Shown piece by piece: positions 33,465 through 43,930 of a DNA stretch of 64,000 nt. The position numbers were made by a program, and so were the translations under genes. Position 1 is the first letter of the stretch, and each line of letters starts with the position of its first letter. The notes beneath the pieces are model-generated. The model was not told where the DNA came from. It did no database searches and was given only the letters and a program-made list of their open reading frames with translations. The DNA comes from Rubellimicrobium roseum. GTDB lineage: Bacteria > Pseudomonadota > Alphaproteobacteria > Rhodobacterales > Rhodobacteraceae. The DNA is taken from positions 62,001 to 126,000 of the forward strand of contig NZ_VDFV01000009.1 of the NCBI RefSeq assembly GCF_006152145.1, read 5' to 3'.

Positions 33465-34354
33465 CAGGTCTGCTCCAGCCCGCCCCGGCGCAGCAGGCGC
33501 ACCTGCACCAGCGTCGCCACGAACACGAGCGCGAAGAGCACGTAGCTCACGGCCGAGGCGCGGCCCATGCGCAGGTCCTCGAAGGCCATCTGGTACATGT
33601 ACTGCCCCGTGGTCAGCGCCGCCCGCCCCGGCCCCCCCTGCGTGCCGGGAAACAGCACGAGCATCAGGGTGAAGTAGCTCATCCCCGAGATGAATCCGGT
33701 GAGGACCACGAACAGGATCGTGGGCCGCAGGAGCGGCAGCGTCACGAAGCGGAACAGTTGCCACGTCCCCGCGCCATCGAGCTTCGCGGCCTCATAATAG
33801 CTCTCGTCGATGGAGGTGAGCCCCGCCGCGAACAGCAGCATGTTCCGCCCCAGCTCCATCCAGACGAAGACTAGTGTCGCCGACAGGAGCGTGAGCGAGG
33901 GATCGGTGAGCCAGCCCGGCCCCGGCAGGCCGAACAGCGCCAGCAGCCGGTTCAGCGCCCCATCGGTTTGGCGGAAGACGAAGGTGAAGATGAAGCCGAT
34001 GGCCACGATGTTGGTGACCATCGGCAGCGTGTAGGCCACGCGCCAGGCTGCCTGATGGCGCGAGCGGCTGAAGGCGAAGGCGAGCCCCAGCGCCAGCGGC
34101 ACGCCCAGGATCAGCGCGCCCAGCGCGAACAGCAGCGTCTGCCAGAGCGTGCGCAGGAAGACCGGGTCGGTGGTCAGGAGATACCGGTAGTTCCCCAGGC
34201 CCACCCAGCGCGGCGGAGAGAGCGAGTCCCAGTCGGTCAGGCTGATATAGGCCGCGAAGCCCACGGGCAGCAGGACGAAGACCAGCGCGAAGAGGATCGC
34301 CGGCCCCAGGAAGAGCCAGGGCGCCGCCGCCTTGGAGGACAGGAGCCGCCGCAC
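33464..34354 (-). CDS. CUT1 sugar ABC transporter permease (MalF-like)
   Basis: The 296-residue inner-membrane protein has six helices (APWLFLGPAILFALVFVLLP first) and EAA loop SIDESYYEAAKLDGAGTWQL. The amino-terminal LTDWDSLSPPRWVGLGNYRY is characteristic of UgpA/MalF-type permeases. It starts 19 bases after the binding-protein stop. It forms the heterodimeric pore with the downstream MalG-like protein. Substrate unknown. Confidence 0.92.
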   Translation of the reverse strand: MRRLLSSKAAAPWLFLGPAILFALVFVLLPVGFAAYISLTDWDSLSPPRWVGLGNYRYLLTTDPVFLRTLWQTLLFALGALILGVPLALGLAFAFSRSRHQAAWRVAYTLPMVTNIVAIGFIFTFVFRQTDGALNRLLALFGLPGPGWLTDPSLTLLSATLVFVWMELGRNMLLFAAGLTSIDESYYEAAKLDGAGTWQLFRFVTLPLLRPTILFVVLTGFISGMSYFTLMLVLFPGTQGGPGRAALTTGQYMYQMAFEDLRMGRASAVSYVLFALVFVATLVQVRLLRRGGLEQT

Positions 34355-34373
34355 CGCCCGTCGCCGCCCGCCG

Positions 34374-35636
34374 TCAGGGCTGCTCGGCCAGGATGGCCTG
34401 GATCTCGGCGTCGGCCGCCGTCAGCGCCTCCTCGGCGGTCATGCTGCCCGACCACGCCATGTCGATGTAGCCGCGCAGGATGCGGTCCACCTCCGAGGCC
34501 TGCCAGACGTTGGGCTGCGTCACCGCCCGGCCCGAGGTCACCTCCTCGATGTAGGCCCGGTCAAAGGCGTCGGCCCCCTCGGTCATCGCGGCGAGGTCGG
34601 CGTTGCCGCCCGCGAAGGCGCCCATGCCCTGCATCGCCTCGCCCGTGCAGCTCAGGCCCGCCTCGCGCGGCTCGCTCAGGTAGCGCAGGAGGTCCCAGGC
34701 GTCCTCCTTGACGTCCGAGGTCGAATCCACCGCCCACAGGAAGCTGTAGAGCATCGTTCCCCCCGGCCCGTCGGTGGGGATGGGTGCCACGCCCACGGTG
34801 CTCTCGAACTGGTCGCCGAAGGCGTCCTGCCAGCCGGACTTGTTCCAGTTGGCGCTGACCTGCATCGCCACCGCGCCCGAGGCGAAGTTGTCCACCGCGA
34901 TCGCGTTCGAGGTCACGCCGTCCCGGAACAGCGCCGCCTGCTCGTCCAGGATGCGGATGGCCTCGGGCGACGTCAGGTTCGTGGACCGCCCGTCCTCGCT
35001 GAAGGGCGGCACGCCCGCCGCGAACATCTGGGCGTAGAAGGGGTGCACCCCTTCCGCGACCGTGGTGCCGTAGGCATAGCCGCCCACGTCGATGTTGCCC
35101 TGGTCGTTGGTGCGGGTGATCTTCTCCGCGATCTCGCGCAGCTCGGCCCAGGTCCTGGGCGGCTCGGCGTAGCCGGCCTGCTCCAGCAGGGCCTTGTTGT
35201 AGACCAGCGCATAGATCGACAGCTCGGTCGGGATGCCCCAGAGCTGGCCGTCCACCGTGGCCGCGCCGATGGTGGCGGGCGAATAGCCGGACTGGATGAA
35301 CTCCGCGATCTCGGCGGGCGGCGGCTCCAGCGCCCCCGCGCCCGCAAGCTGCGGCACCCAGACCGAGTAGACGTTGAGGATGTCGGGCGCAGTCCCCCCC
35401 ACCCGGCTCGTCAGGATGGTCTGGAGGAAGTCGCCGTAGGCCGTCTCCTGGTGCTCGACCGTGACGCCGGGATGCTCGGCCTCGTAGGCGTCGAAGCAGG
35501 CCAGGAGCGGCGCCATCTGCTCGGCCGAGTAGTGCGTCGCCACCGTGATCGTGCGCGCCTCCTGCGCGAAGGCCCCGCCCGCGATGATCGCGAGTCCCGC
35601 GCAGGCCCCCAGGAGCCCGGTTCCCCGTCCCGTCAT
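34374..35636 (-). CDS. Sugar ABC transporter substrate-binding protein (family 1)
   Basis: The 420-residue protein has a signal peptide (MTGRGTGLLGACAGLAIIAG, then GAFAQ) and the MalE/UgpB-type binding fold. Hallmarks are ITVATHYSAEQMAPLLACFD, SRVGGTAPDILNVYSVWVPQ, and a carboxy-terminal LRGYIDMAWSGSMTAEEALT helix region. It is the first gene of the leftward operon (binding protein, two permeases, 115-residue protein, NodB-like protein). ATG 35636 follows AGGGGAAG. Its ligand is presumably a carbohydrate or sugar derivative. Confidence 0.93.
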   Translation of the reverse strand: MTGRGTGLLGACAGLAIIAGGAFAQEARTITVATHYSAEQMAPLLACFDAYEAEHPGVTVEHQETAYGDFLQTILTSRVGGTAPDILNVYSVWVPQLAGAGALEPPPAEIAEFIQSGYSPATIGAATVDGQLWGIPTELSIYALVYNKALLEQAGYAEPPRTWAELREIAEKITRTNDQGNIDVGGYAYGTTVAEGVHPFYAQMFAAGVPPFSEDGRSTNLTSPEAIRILDEQAALFRDGVTSNAIAVDNFASGAVAMQVSANWNKSGWQDAFGDQFESTVGVAPIPTDGPGGTMLYSFLWAVDSTSDVKEDAWDLLRYLSEPREAGLSCTGEAMQGMGAFAGGNADLAAMTEGADAFDRAYIEEVTSGRAVTQPNVWQASEVDRILRGYIDMAWSGSMTAEEALTAADAEIQAILAEQP

Positions 35637-35735
35637 GCGTCTTCCCCTCCTTGCGTCTCCGCGGCAAGCGAGCCGCCTCCGACCGCGTGACCAGCTAGGA
35701 GGGTGCGGCCCGATGTCCACCGGACCGCTCCGCTT

Positions 35736-38700
35736 TCAGCCCGGCGGCGCGTCCAGCACCTCGCGCAGCCGGGCGGCGAGCTGCTCGACGGTGAAGGGCT
35801 TGCCCAGGAGGTGCACGCCCGGGTCCAGCACGCCGTTGTTCACCACCGCGTCGCGCGTGTAGCCCGTCGTGAACAGCACCCGCAGCCCCGGACGTCTCCG
35901 CAGCACCTCGTCGGCGAGCTTGCGGCCGTTGGTCTCGGGCATGACGATGTCGGTGAACAGGAGCCCCACCTCGGGATGGGCGTCCAGGAGCCGCAGCGCC
36001 GTCTCGGCCCCGTCGGCCTCCAGCACGCCGTAGCCCAGGACGCCCAGCGCCTCGACGGTGAACTGCCGCACGATGGGCTCGTCCTCGACCACCAGCACGA
36101 CCTCCCGCGCCTCGCCCCGGGGCAGGTCCGGCGCGGCCGGAGCGGGCTCCGCCTCGGCGGCCGAGCCCAGGAGCCGGGGCAGGTAGACCTTGACCGTCGT
36201 GCCCTGGCCGGGCTCGGAGTAGATCTTCACGTGCCCGCCCGACTGCTTGACGAAGCCGTAGACCTGGCTCAGCCCCAGGCCCGTCCCCTGCCCCACGGGC
36301 TTGGTGGTGAAGAAGGGATCGAAGGCCTTGGCCACCACCTCGGGCGGCATCCCCGTGCCGGTGTCGGTGACCGCGATCAGGACGTACTGCCCGGCCGGCA
36401 GGCCAAAATGCTCGGTGGCGTAGCGCGAATCGAGATGGGCGTTCGCGGTCTCGATGGTGAGATGGCCGCCCTCGGGCATGGCGTCGCGCGCGTTCACCGC
36501 CAGGTTCAGGATCACGTTCTCGAGCTGGTTGGGGTCGGCGCTGGCCGTCCAGAGCCCCTCCGCCAGCACCGTCCCGAGCTGCACCCCCGCCCCCAGCGAC
36601 CGCTGCACCAGATCCGACATCCCCAGCACAAGCCGGTTGACATCCACCGGCTCGGGCCGGAGCGGCTGCTGGCGCGAGAAGGCCAGGAGCCGCTGCGTCA
36701 GCAGCGCCGCGCGCCGCGCGCCCTCGCCGGCCGCGTCGAGGTAGCGGCGCGACCGCTCGTCGGCGTCGCCCAGGCGGCGGCGCAGAAGGTCGAGCGAGCC
36801 GATGACCGCCGCCAGCATGTTGTTGAAGTCGTGGGCGATCCCGCCGGTGAGCTGGCCCACGGCCTCCATCTTCTGGCTCTGGCGGAGCTGCTCCTCCATC
36901 GCCGCGCGCTCGGCCAGCGCGTCCGCGACGCGGCGCTCCAGCGTGTCGTTGATCTCCTGCACCTCGCGGAACAGCCGGGCGTTGTCGATGGCGATGGCCG
37001 CCTGCGCCGCGAGCCCGACGACGAGCCGCTCGTGCTTCTCGTCGAAGCGCCCGGGATCGGGATGCCCGAACAGGAGCCCGCCCAGGACCTCGCCCGACCG
37101 CGACACGACCGGCACGCCCATGTAGCTGCGGACCGGCAGGTGGCCCGGCGGCATGCCGCGATGGGGCTCGAGCTGCCCGTGGCGCGGGTCGCGCAGGATG
37201 TCGTCCGACCGGACCACGCCCTCGTTGCTGAAGGTCGGGGCGAAGACGCCGGTGGCCCGCACTCCGCCCAGCCCTGCGAAGTCGGACGGGTTCGCGCCCG
37301 ACAGGGTGTAAAGGTGGAACCGCTCGCCGTCCGGGTCGCGGACGTTCTGGAAGAAGGCGCCGAAGCGGGCGCCCACGATCTCGACCGCCGCGTCCGTCAG
37401 GCGCTGGAGCAGCCGGTCGATGTCGAGCTCGCCCGCCAGCGTGGCGCCGGCGCGGTTCAGCGTCTCCAGAAGGCGCGACTCCTCCTGCGCCCGTGCCTCG
37501 GCCTCCTTGCGCGCGGTGATGTCCACCACCCAGACGCCCACCGAGGCCACGGCGCCCGCCGCGTCGCGCACGGGGTAGAAGCTCACGAGCCAGTGGCGGA
37601 TCTGCCCGGGCGCGGCGGCCGTCTCGCCGCTGACCTCGATCCCGCGAAGCGTCTCGCCCGTGGCGAAGACCTGGTCGAGCACCGGCGCCACGATGGCGGC
37701 GTTGACCGGCAGGAGGTCTTCGAGGCGCCGTCCGATGTGGCCCTCGACCGAGAAGCCGTTGATGGCGGCCAGTTCCTCGTTGATCCGCAGCCAGCGGTGC
37801 TCGCGGTCGAAGAAGGCGATGCCCAGCGGCGCCGAGACCAGGAGCGACTCGAGCTCGGCCGTCCTCGCGCGCAGCTCCTCCTCGGCGGCCTTGCGCTCGG
37901 TGATGTCGAAGGCGACGCCGGGAAAGCGCCGGGACCGCCCCTCGGCGTCCCGCAGGCAGCGCCCGCGCGCGATGACCCAGTGGACGCCGCCGTCGCGGCC
38001 CAGGATGCGGTACTCGGCCCGGTACTCGCCCCCGCCGGCCACGGCCTCGCCGATCAGGCGCTGGACCTCGGCGCGGTCGTCGGGATGGATGCCGGCCAGG
38101 TACTCGGCCACCGGCAACCCGGATCGGGCGCGCTCGGGATCGACGCCGCACATCTCCGCGAAAAGCTCGCTGGCGTGGATGCGGTCGCCCTCCACGTCCC
38201 AGTCCCAGGTGCCGATGCCGCCCGCCGCGTCCAGCGCGAAGCGGAAGCGCTCTTCGCTCTCGCGCAGCGCCGCCTCGACCTTGCGGCGCCCGGTCACGTC
38301 GACGAAGGCCGCGACCGCCCCGCGCGTCCGCCCGTCCGCTCCGAGGAGCGGCACGGCGTTGCCGACCAGGGCGACCTCCGAGCCGTCGTCGAAGGCGATC
38401 CGCTCCTCGAACTCGCGCACGATCTCGCCCCGCGCCGCACGCTGCACGGGCAGGTCCTCGGGCGCCAGTTCCCGCCCCTCCGTGTCCAGCAGGCGGAAAT
38501 GGCGCAGCCGCTGGGCGGCCTCGGGGTCCGACTTGGACTGGTTCGCGCCATCGTCGCGCACCCGCAGCAGCTCGCGCGCGGCGCGGTTGCCGTCGATGCG
38601 GCGCGCCTCGGGGTCGCGCGCGATCCAGACCGCGACCGGCACGGCGTCGAAGGTGGCCTCCAGGTCGGCCATCGCCTCGGCCAAGGCCTGCGCCGTGCGC

Positions 38701-40475
38701 TGCCGCTCGGCCTCGGCGGCCTTCTCCTCGGCGATGCCGCGGGCTTCCAGAACGGTGCCCACCGCCCGGCCTTCCTCGTCGAGCACCGGGCTCGCGGTGT
38801 AGGCCACCGGGTAGAAGGACCCGTCGGGCGCCACGAAGATCTCCTCGCCGCTCACCCGCCGGCCCTCGAGCGAGGCGCAGCCGATGGGGCAGTCCGCCAG
38901 CGGATAGGGACGGCCGTCGGGGTGGGTGTGGTGGACCACGTCGTGCAGCGGCCGGCCCCGCAGCGCCTCGAAGCGGTGGCCGGTCAGCCGCTCGGCGGCG
39001 GCGTTGGCGTAGACGCAGCGGTACCGGTCGTCCATCAGGAACACCGCCTCGCGCGTGTTGTTCAGGATGGCGTCGAGCCGCCGCGTCGCCTCGCGCAGGC
39101 TGTCCTCGCTTTCGCGCAGCGCCGCCTCGGTCCGCTTGCGCGCGGTGATGTCGATCGAGGCGCCGATGAGCCCCACCACCGCCCCCCTGGCGTCCCGCAG
39201 GGGCGCCTTGGTCGAGAACCAGACCGCGGGCGTGCCGTCGGGCCGGCTCACGGCCTCCTCGACCTGCTCGGCCACGCCCGTCTCCATGATGCGCCGGTCG
39301 TTCTCCATGACGGCGCGCGCCTGATCGGGGTCGTTGAGGAACTGGGCGTCGGTCCGGCCCAGGTACTGCTCGGGCGGCTTGCCGATCAGCTCGGTCGTGC
39401 CGCGGTTGGCGACCAGCATCCGCCCCTCGCGGTCCTTGGCGTAGACCACGCCCGGCACCGCCTCGGCGAAGGTTTCGAGCATCCGCGTCGCCCGGTCGCG
39501 CTCGGCCTCGGCCGCGCGCCGCGCCTCGATGTCCAGAAGCACGCCCGGAAAGCGCAGCGGCGTGCCGTCCGGGCCCAGGTCCACCCGCCCGTTGGCCTCG
39601 ATCCAGTAGTGGCGCCCGTTCCGACGCCGCACGCGGTACTGGTGGGCATAGGCCCCGCCCCGCGCGATGGCCTCGTCCATGGTGGCGTTCAGCCGGTCGA
39701 GATCCTCGGGATGGACGGTCTCCACCACCTGATCGATGCGCAGGCCGCGCCGGCAGTCCTCTGGGTCGAGCCCGAAGGCCACGGCGAAGCGTTCGTCGGC
39801 GGTGAAGCGGCCGGTCACCAGATCCCAGTTCCAGGTGCCCAGGATCGCGCCCGCGTCGAGCGCGAGCCGCACCCGCTCGGCCTCCTCGCGGGCGCGCGCC
39901 TCGCTCTCGCGCAGCCGCCGCTCGGTCAGGACATGGCCCGTGGTCTCCTGGCAGGCGCAGAAGAAGCCGGCGACGGCCCCCGACTCGTCGCGCACGGGCG
40001 TGTAGGAGAAGGCGAAGTGCGTCTCCTCCGGGTAGCCCCGCCGCTCCATCATCAGCGTGATGTCGTCCATCTGCACGGGCTCGCCATCCAGCGCCCGCTC
40101 CACGATGGGCCGCAGGTCGTCCCGGATCTCGTGCCAGACCTCCAGGAAGTCGCGCCCCAGCGCGGCCGGATGCTTGCCCGCCAGCACCGCCGCATAGGCG
40201 TCATTGTAGAGAAGCGTCCGCCCGGGGCCCCAGGCCACGAACATGGGCTGGCTCGCCCCCAGCATGACGCCCAGGAGCGTGCGCAGGGGCTGCGGCCAGC
40301 CCGACGCCGGTCCCAGGGGCGTCGCCGCCCAGTCATGCGCCCGGATCAGCGCCTGGACGGGGCTGTCCGCGCGATCGGGCCGGGGCGGAAGGATGCGCTC
40401 CATCAGCGGCTCCGGCGGCGCGCGACGGGGAACTGGGGACGGCGCGGACGCGACATGGCGGGCCTCTCCGTTCAT
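35736..40475 (-). CDS. Hybrid histidine kinase, seven PAS domains, GAF and receiver
   Basis: The 1579-residue soluble sensor has no membrane helix. Domains by residue: PAS at about 50-180, 205-320, 330-450, 465-580, 600-735, 745-865 and 870-990; GAF at 1010-1170; a short coiled coil; HisKA with His1215 in [20 protein letters not shown]; HATPase with [14 protein letters not shown] and [12 protein letters not shown]; and a receiver at 1458-1575 with phospho-acceptor Asp1509 ([13 protein letters not shown]) and Lys1559. The HDFNNML H-box and terminal receiver place it in the large HWE-adjacent HisKA_2/FixL-like hybrid group common in alphaproteobacteria. It probably senses cytoplasmic redox, light or small ligands. 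No partner regulator is adjacent. Start is ATG 40475; ATG 40403 is also possible. Confidence 0.92.
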   Translation of the reverse strand: MNGEARHVASAPSPVPRRAPPEPLMERILPPRPDRADSPVQALIRAHDWAATPLGPASGWPQPLRTLLGVMLGASQPMFVAWGPGRTLLYNDAYAAVLAGKHPAALGRDFLEVWHEIRDDLRPIVERALDGEPVQMDDITLMMERRGYPEETHFAFSYTPVRDESGAVAGFFCACQETTGHVLTERRLRESEARAREEAERVRLALDAGAILGTWNWDLVTGRFTADERFAVAFGLDPEDCRRGLRIDQVVETVHPEDLDRLNATMDEAIARGGAYAHQYRVRRRNGRHYWIEANGRVDLGPDGTPLRFPGVLLDIEARRAAEAERDRATRMLETFAEAVPGVVYAKDREGRMLVANRGTTELIGKPPEQYLGRTDAQFLNDPDQARAVMENDRRIMETGVAEQVEEAVSRPDGTPAVWFSTKAPLRDARGAVVGLIGASIDITARKRTEAALRESEDSLREATRRLDAILNNTREAVFLMDDRYRCVYANAAAERLTGHRFEALRGRPLHDVVHHTHPDGRPYPLADCPIGCASLEGRRVSGEEIFVAPDGSFYPVAYTASPVLDEEGRAVGTVLEARGIAEEKAAEAERQRTAQALAEAMADLEATFDAVPVAVWIARDPEARRIDGNRAARELLRVRDDGANQSKSDPEAAQRLRHFRLLDTEGRELAPEDLPVQRAARGEIVREFEERIAFDDGSEVALVGNAVPLLGADGRTRGAVAAFVDVTGRRKVEAALRESEERFRFALDAAGGIGTWDWDVEGDRIHASELFAEMCGVDPERARSGLPVAEYLAGIHPDDRAEVQRLIGEAVAGGGEYRAEYRILGRDGGVHWVIARGRCLRDAEGRSRRFPGVAFDITERKAAEEELRARTAELESLLVSAPLGIAFFDREHRWLRINEELAAINGFSVEGHIGRRLEDLLPVNAAIVAPVLDQVFATGETLRGIEVSGETAAAPGQIRHWLVSFYPVRDAAGAVASVGVWVVDITARKEAEARAQEESRLLETLNRAGATLAGELDIDRLLQRLTDAAVEIVGARFGAFFQNVRDPDGERFHLYTLSGANPSDFAGLGGVRATGVFAPTFSNEGVVRSDDILRDPRHGQLEPHRGMPPGHLPVRSYMGVPVVSRSGEVLGGLLFGHPDPGRFDEKHERLVVGLAAQAAIAIDNARLFREVQEINDTLERRVADALAERAAMEEQLRQSQKMEAVGQLTGGIAHDFNNMLAAVIGSLDLLRRRLGDADERSRRYLDAAGEGARRAALLTQRLLAFSRQQPLRPEPVDVNRLVLGMSDLVQRSLGAGVQLGTVLAEGLWTASADPNQLENVILNLAVNARDAMPEGGHLTIETANAHLDSRYATEHFGLPAGQYVLIAVTDTGTGMPPEVVAKAFDPFFTTKPVGQGTGLGLSQVYGFVKQSGGHVKIYSEPGQGTTVKVYLPRLLGSAAEAEPAPAAPDLPRGEAREVVLVVEDEPIVRQFTVEALGVLGYGVLEADGAETALRLLDAHPEVGLLFTDIVMPETNGRKLADEVLRRRPGLRVLFTTGYTRDAVVNNGVLDPGVHLLGKPFTVEQLAARLREVLDAPPG

Positions 40476-40625
40476 GGGACCCGGGATAGGTCCCCCAAGG
40501 CTCTAATGCGCCGGCGGGCCCGCATCAACGTCTCCGCGACGTTCCGGCGTCGCCCCGAGGCTTGACCCCGACCGTCCCAGGCTCCAGAGGGGGCGCCGTC
40601 AGGCCGGGAGGGGGCGCGGGAGCGG

Positions 40626-41540
40626 ATGGGCCACTGGCTCGTGACAGGCGGCGCGGGGTTCATCGGGCATCACCTCGTCCAGGCTCTGCTCGGGCGGGGC
40701 GACGGGGTCGTCGTGCTCGACGACCTGTCGGCGGGGCGGGCCGAGCGGCTGCCCGCGGAGGCGCGGCTCGTGACGGGCGACGTGCAGGACGCCGCGCTGG
40801 TGGCCGGGTGCCTCCGGGGGGCGCGCGGGGTCTTCCACCTCGCCGCCATCGTCTCGGTCGAGCGCTGCGCGCAGGACCTCCTGGGCGCCCACCGCGTCAA
40901 CCTCGCGGGCACGCTCACCGTGCTCGACGCCGCCCGGCGGGCGGGCAACCTGCCGGTGGTCTTTCCCTCCTCGGCCGCCGTCTACGGCGACGCGGGCGAG
41001 CGGACCTGCGCCGAGGACATGGCGCCCGCGCCCATCTCGCCCTACGGCGCGGACAAGCTGGGCTGCGAGCACCACGCCCGCATCCTGCACGGGCTCCACG
41101 GCCTGCCCACGGCCGCGCTCCGGCTTTTCAACGTCTACGGGCCGGGGCAGGACCCGCACTCCCCCTATGCCGGGGTGATCGCCCGCTTCCTCGACAACCG
41201 GCGCGCGGGCCGGCCCCATGTCCTCCACGGCGACGGCCTCCAGACGCGCGATTTCGTCGAGGTGGGCGACGTGGTGCGCGCGCTGCTGGCCGCGCAGGAC
41301 CGGCTGGCGGAAAAGCCCCGGGCGCTGCTCTGCAACGTCTGCACGGGGCGCTCGATCAGCCTTCTCGATTTGGCGGCGACGCTGGACCGTCTGGGCGGCG
41401 GCGCGCCCACGCCCATCCGGCACGGCCCCGCCCGGCCCGGCGACATCCGCCATTCGCGGGGGTCGGCGGCGCGGATGGAGGCCAGCCTGGGCCTCCGCGC
41501 CGCCACCACCGTCGAGACGGGGCTCGCGCGCCTCCTCTAG
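40626..41540 (+). CDS. NAD-dependent epimerase/dehydratase
   Basis: The 304-residue extended-SDR protein has the NAD loop [11 protein letters not shown] at the start, [11 protein letters not shown], and the catalytic Tyr/Lys in [14 protein letters not shown]. The substrate end has [20 protein letters not shown] and [16 protein letters not shown], as in UDP-glucose 4-epimerase relatives. It should rework nucleotide sugars for surface polysaccharide. ATG 40626 is preferred. Its end overlaps the convergent dabA gene by four bases. Divergent from the hybrid kinase gene. Confidence 0.9.
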   Translation: MGHWLVTGGAGFIGHHLVQALLGRGDGVVVLDDLSAGRAERLPAEARLVTGDVQDAALVAGCLRGARGVFHLAAIVSVERCAQDLLGAHRVNLAGTLTVLDAARRAGNLPVVFPSSAAVYGDAGERTCAEDMAPAPISPYGADKLGCEHHARILHGLHGLPTAALRLFNVYGPGQDPHSPYAGVIARFLDNRRAGRPHVLHGDGLQTRDFVEVGDVVRALLAAQDRLAEKPRALLCNVCTGRSISLLDLAATLDRLGGGAPTPIRHGPARPGDIRHSRGSAARMEASLGLRAATTVETGLARLL

Positions 41541-43924
41541 CCCGCGAGCGCGAGGGCGCGCGTCGCCTCCCCTTCCCAGCGCAGGCCGCCGGCATAGCGC
41601 CAGGCCATGCGCCCGCTGGGGTCCAGCGCAAAGAGATGCAGCCAGCGGTTGTCGAAAAGCGCCCGCACGCCGTCGTGGCGCGCCAGGATCTCGGTCATCG
41701 CCTCGCGCGGGGCTTCGACGCAGACCGACAGCCGCAGGGGCTCGTGGACCAGCCGTTCGCCGTCGTGGACCGACTGCCAGGGCAGGCCGGGGCGCAGGGT
41801 CCCGCCGTTGCCCTCGACCACACCGATGCCGCCCGTGACGTTGTGCAGCAGCTTGTTGCCCGCGCCGAAGGTCTCGGGGGCGACGACCGAACCGTAATAT
41901 TGCAGCCCGATCCAGCTCGCCACCACGACGGGGGCCGTCAGGATCAGCTCCAGCGTCTTGAACTCGCGGTCCTCGCGCCAGGCGTAGTCGTGCAGGAAGG
42001 CCCGGCCGCCCAGCCCCTTGCCCCGCGTGCGCGCCCGCGGGGCCGCGATGAAGGCCTTGCAGCCCGCCAGCGCCCATTCGGGCCGCGTCTCGGCCCAGTC
42101 GCGGCTCCGCCGCGCGATCGTCCCTTCCGCCGCGCGCGGCAACCGCAGCGCCCGCTCGGCCCGCGCCAGCCGCCCGGCCTGCGCCAGCCATCCCCGCGCC
42201 CGCTCCACGTCCGCCTCGTGCCCGCCCGCGGGCGCGTCCGCCTCGAACAGCGTCACGGCGTCCGCCGTGGTGTCGTGCAGGCCCGCCACGAACAGCGTGT
42301 CGCCCGGCACCGCGATCCCGCGCGGCACCAGCCCCGTCCGCACGTCCGGGTCGTTGAGGAGCTGGGCCAGGAGCCGCGCGTTGACCTCGCCCGAATGGCC
42401 ACCGCAGGCCCCGCACTGGAGCGCGCTCGCATGCGGGTTGTTGGTGACGCCCGCCCCGTGCCCGACCAGCAGCACGAGCCGCGCGAAGCCCTGCGTGAGC
42501 GACATGGCCCGCAGCACCGCCTCGGCGGCGTTGACCCGCGCGGGCAGGTCCAGCACCGTGTCCAGCACGGGTGCGGGGTCGTGGTCCCGGTCCCCCGCCT
42601 TCAGCCCCAGCGAATCGCGCAGGAGCTTGCCCGCATAGACCGGCCCCGTCGCCTCGACGAAGGCGAAGGAGGACACGGCGGCCAGCTTGAACCGCCCCCA
42701 GGCCCGCCCGGCCCGCGCCTTGACCCGCGCCGCCCGGTCCTCGCCGGGCGCACCCTTGGCCCGGCTCCGCAGGGCGGGGGTCAGGAGCACCGGCAGCCGG
42801 TGCTCCACCACGTCCGAGGCGAAGCGCCGATGCGCCGCGCCCAGCCCGAAGAAGCCCGCGAAGCCCATCGTGCCGATGCCGGGATCAAGCCCCTCCAGCG
42901 CCCGCCGGATCACCTCGGAGCGCACGTCGATGCAGAAGGCCGCCTGCATCGCGGGCCGCCCCTCGGGCGCTCGGGACGCGGGCGCGACCAGCGTCGTGGC
43001 AAGCTCGCGCTGCGCCGCCCGCTCGGCGGCCTCCTGCAGGAGCGCGTCGGTCATCTGGTCCGCCGTGGGCAGGACCGGCTCGGCATGGGCCGCCCGCGCC
43101 GCCGCCCAGCCGTCGGCGACGCGCGCGCCGCCCAAGGTCCGCAGCGCGTCCTCCCACACGAGCCGGATGGCCAGCAGCCCTTCCAGCGTGTCGTCCGTTC
43201 CGCCCCCCAGCTCCGCCTGCCAGAGCCGCGTGCGCCCGGCCATCGCCCAGCCGCCGAGCGACACCAAAAGCGAATGGAAATAGGTGGGCAGCGACGCGGG
43301 CGGCAGCCCCAGCCGGTCCACGGCCTGCGCCAGCGCCTCGCGCGCGGTCTCGGGCGCGGCCGCGACATGGGCGGCGAAGCCCGACAGCCCCAGGATCTCG
43401 GGCGTCAGGTCCCGGATCGCCACCGCCCGCCAGGCCGCATAGGCCCCCCGGCCCCGCGGCGCGGCCCAAAGAGCCTGCCCCTCGTCGAACCAGCCCGCCG
43501 CCCAGGCGCCGATCCGCTCGGCGACGATGCCCGGCCAGTCGGTCCCCGTGGCCTCGGCCACCAGATCGGCCACAGTCGGCACGGCGCGGGGCGCGGGCGC
43601 GGGCCGCCCCACGGCCGCCCTGAGCGTGGCCAGCGACTCGGGCCCCAGCCCCTCGGGCGCCCCGGCCAGCGCGCCCGACAGGTCCTCGTCGGTGATCCGT
43701 CCGTCGGCGATGCGCTCGGCGTACCAGGCCCGCGGCATGGTCACGGCGATCCCGCCCACCCGCGCCATCCGCGCGGCGGTGGTCCACAAAGGCTCTGCCG
43801 CCTGCCCCAGGAAGGGGTTCACGGCGACGGTGGCCGACAGCGGGAACAGGGGCGGCACGGCCCGCTGCGCGGCGTCGATGGCCCGTGCGAGCGAGCCCGT
43901 GCGAAGGTCGGCGATGGCGTTCAT
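41537..43924 (-). CDS. dabA: DabA, carbonic-anhydrase-like subunit of a DAB inorganic-carbon pump
   Basis: The 795-residue DUF2309 (UPF0753) protein has the zinc site of DabA: Cys331 and Asp333 in [10 protein letters not shown], His489 in [16 protein letters not shown], and Cys504 in [16 protein letters not shown]. The first motif [11 protein letters not shown] is also typical. DabA is thought to convert CO2 to bicarbonate vectorially, driven by cation flow through DabB. It starts 6 bases after dabB ends, in the same leftward operon. The protein is peripheral, with no strong membrane segments. Confidence 0.93.
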   Translation of the reverse strand: MNAIADLRTGSLARAIDAAQRAVPPLFPLSATVAVNPFLGQAAEPLWTTAARMARVGGIAVTMPRAWYAERIADGRITDEDLSGALAGAPEGLGPESLATLRAAVGRPAPAPRAVPTVADLVAEATGTDWPGIVAERIGAWAAGWFDEGQALWAAPRGRGAYAAWRAVAIRDLTPEILGLSGFAAHVAAAPETAREALAQAVDRLGLPPASLPTYFHSLLVSLGGWAMAGRTRLWQAELGGGTDDTLEGLLAIRLVWEDALRTLGGARVADGWAAARAAHAEPVLPTADQMTDALLQEAAERAAQRELATTLVAPASRAPEGRPAMQAAFCIDVRSEVIRRALEGLDPGIGTMGFAGFFGLGAAHRRFASDVVEHRLPVLLTPALRSRAKGAPGEDRAARVKARAGRAWGRFKLAAVSSFAFVEATGPVYAGKLLRDSLGLKAGDRDHDPAPVLDTVLDLPARVNAAEAVLRAMSLTQGFARLVLLVGHGAGVTNNPHASALQCGACGGHSGEVNARLLAQLLNDPDVRTGLVPRGIAVPGDTLFVAGLHDTTADAVTLFEADAPAGGHEADVERARGWLAQAGRLARAERALRLPRAAEGTIARRSRDWAETRPEWALAGCKAFIAAPRARTRGKGLGGRAFLHDYAWREDREFKTLELILTAPVVVASWIGLQYYGSVVAPETFGAGNKLLHNVTGGIGVVEGNGGTLRPGLPWQSVHDGERLVHEPLRLSVCVEAPREAMTEILARHDGVRALFDNRWLHLFALDPSGRMAWRYAGGLRWEGEATRALALAG

Positions 43925-43930
43925 GTCAGC

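Noticed and set aside
35703-40565. A 1620-codon open frame on the plus strand, antisense to the hybrid kinase
   Set aside because: It is a G+C-driven mirror of the kinase gene. It is His/Arg/Gly-rich, has no domains, and the reverse strand has seven clear PAS, GAF, kinase and receiver domains.
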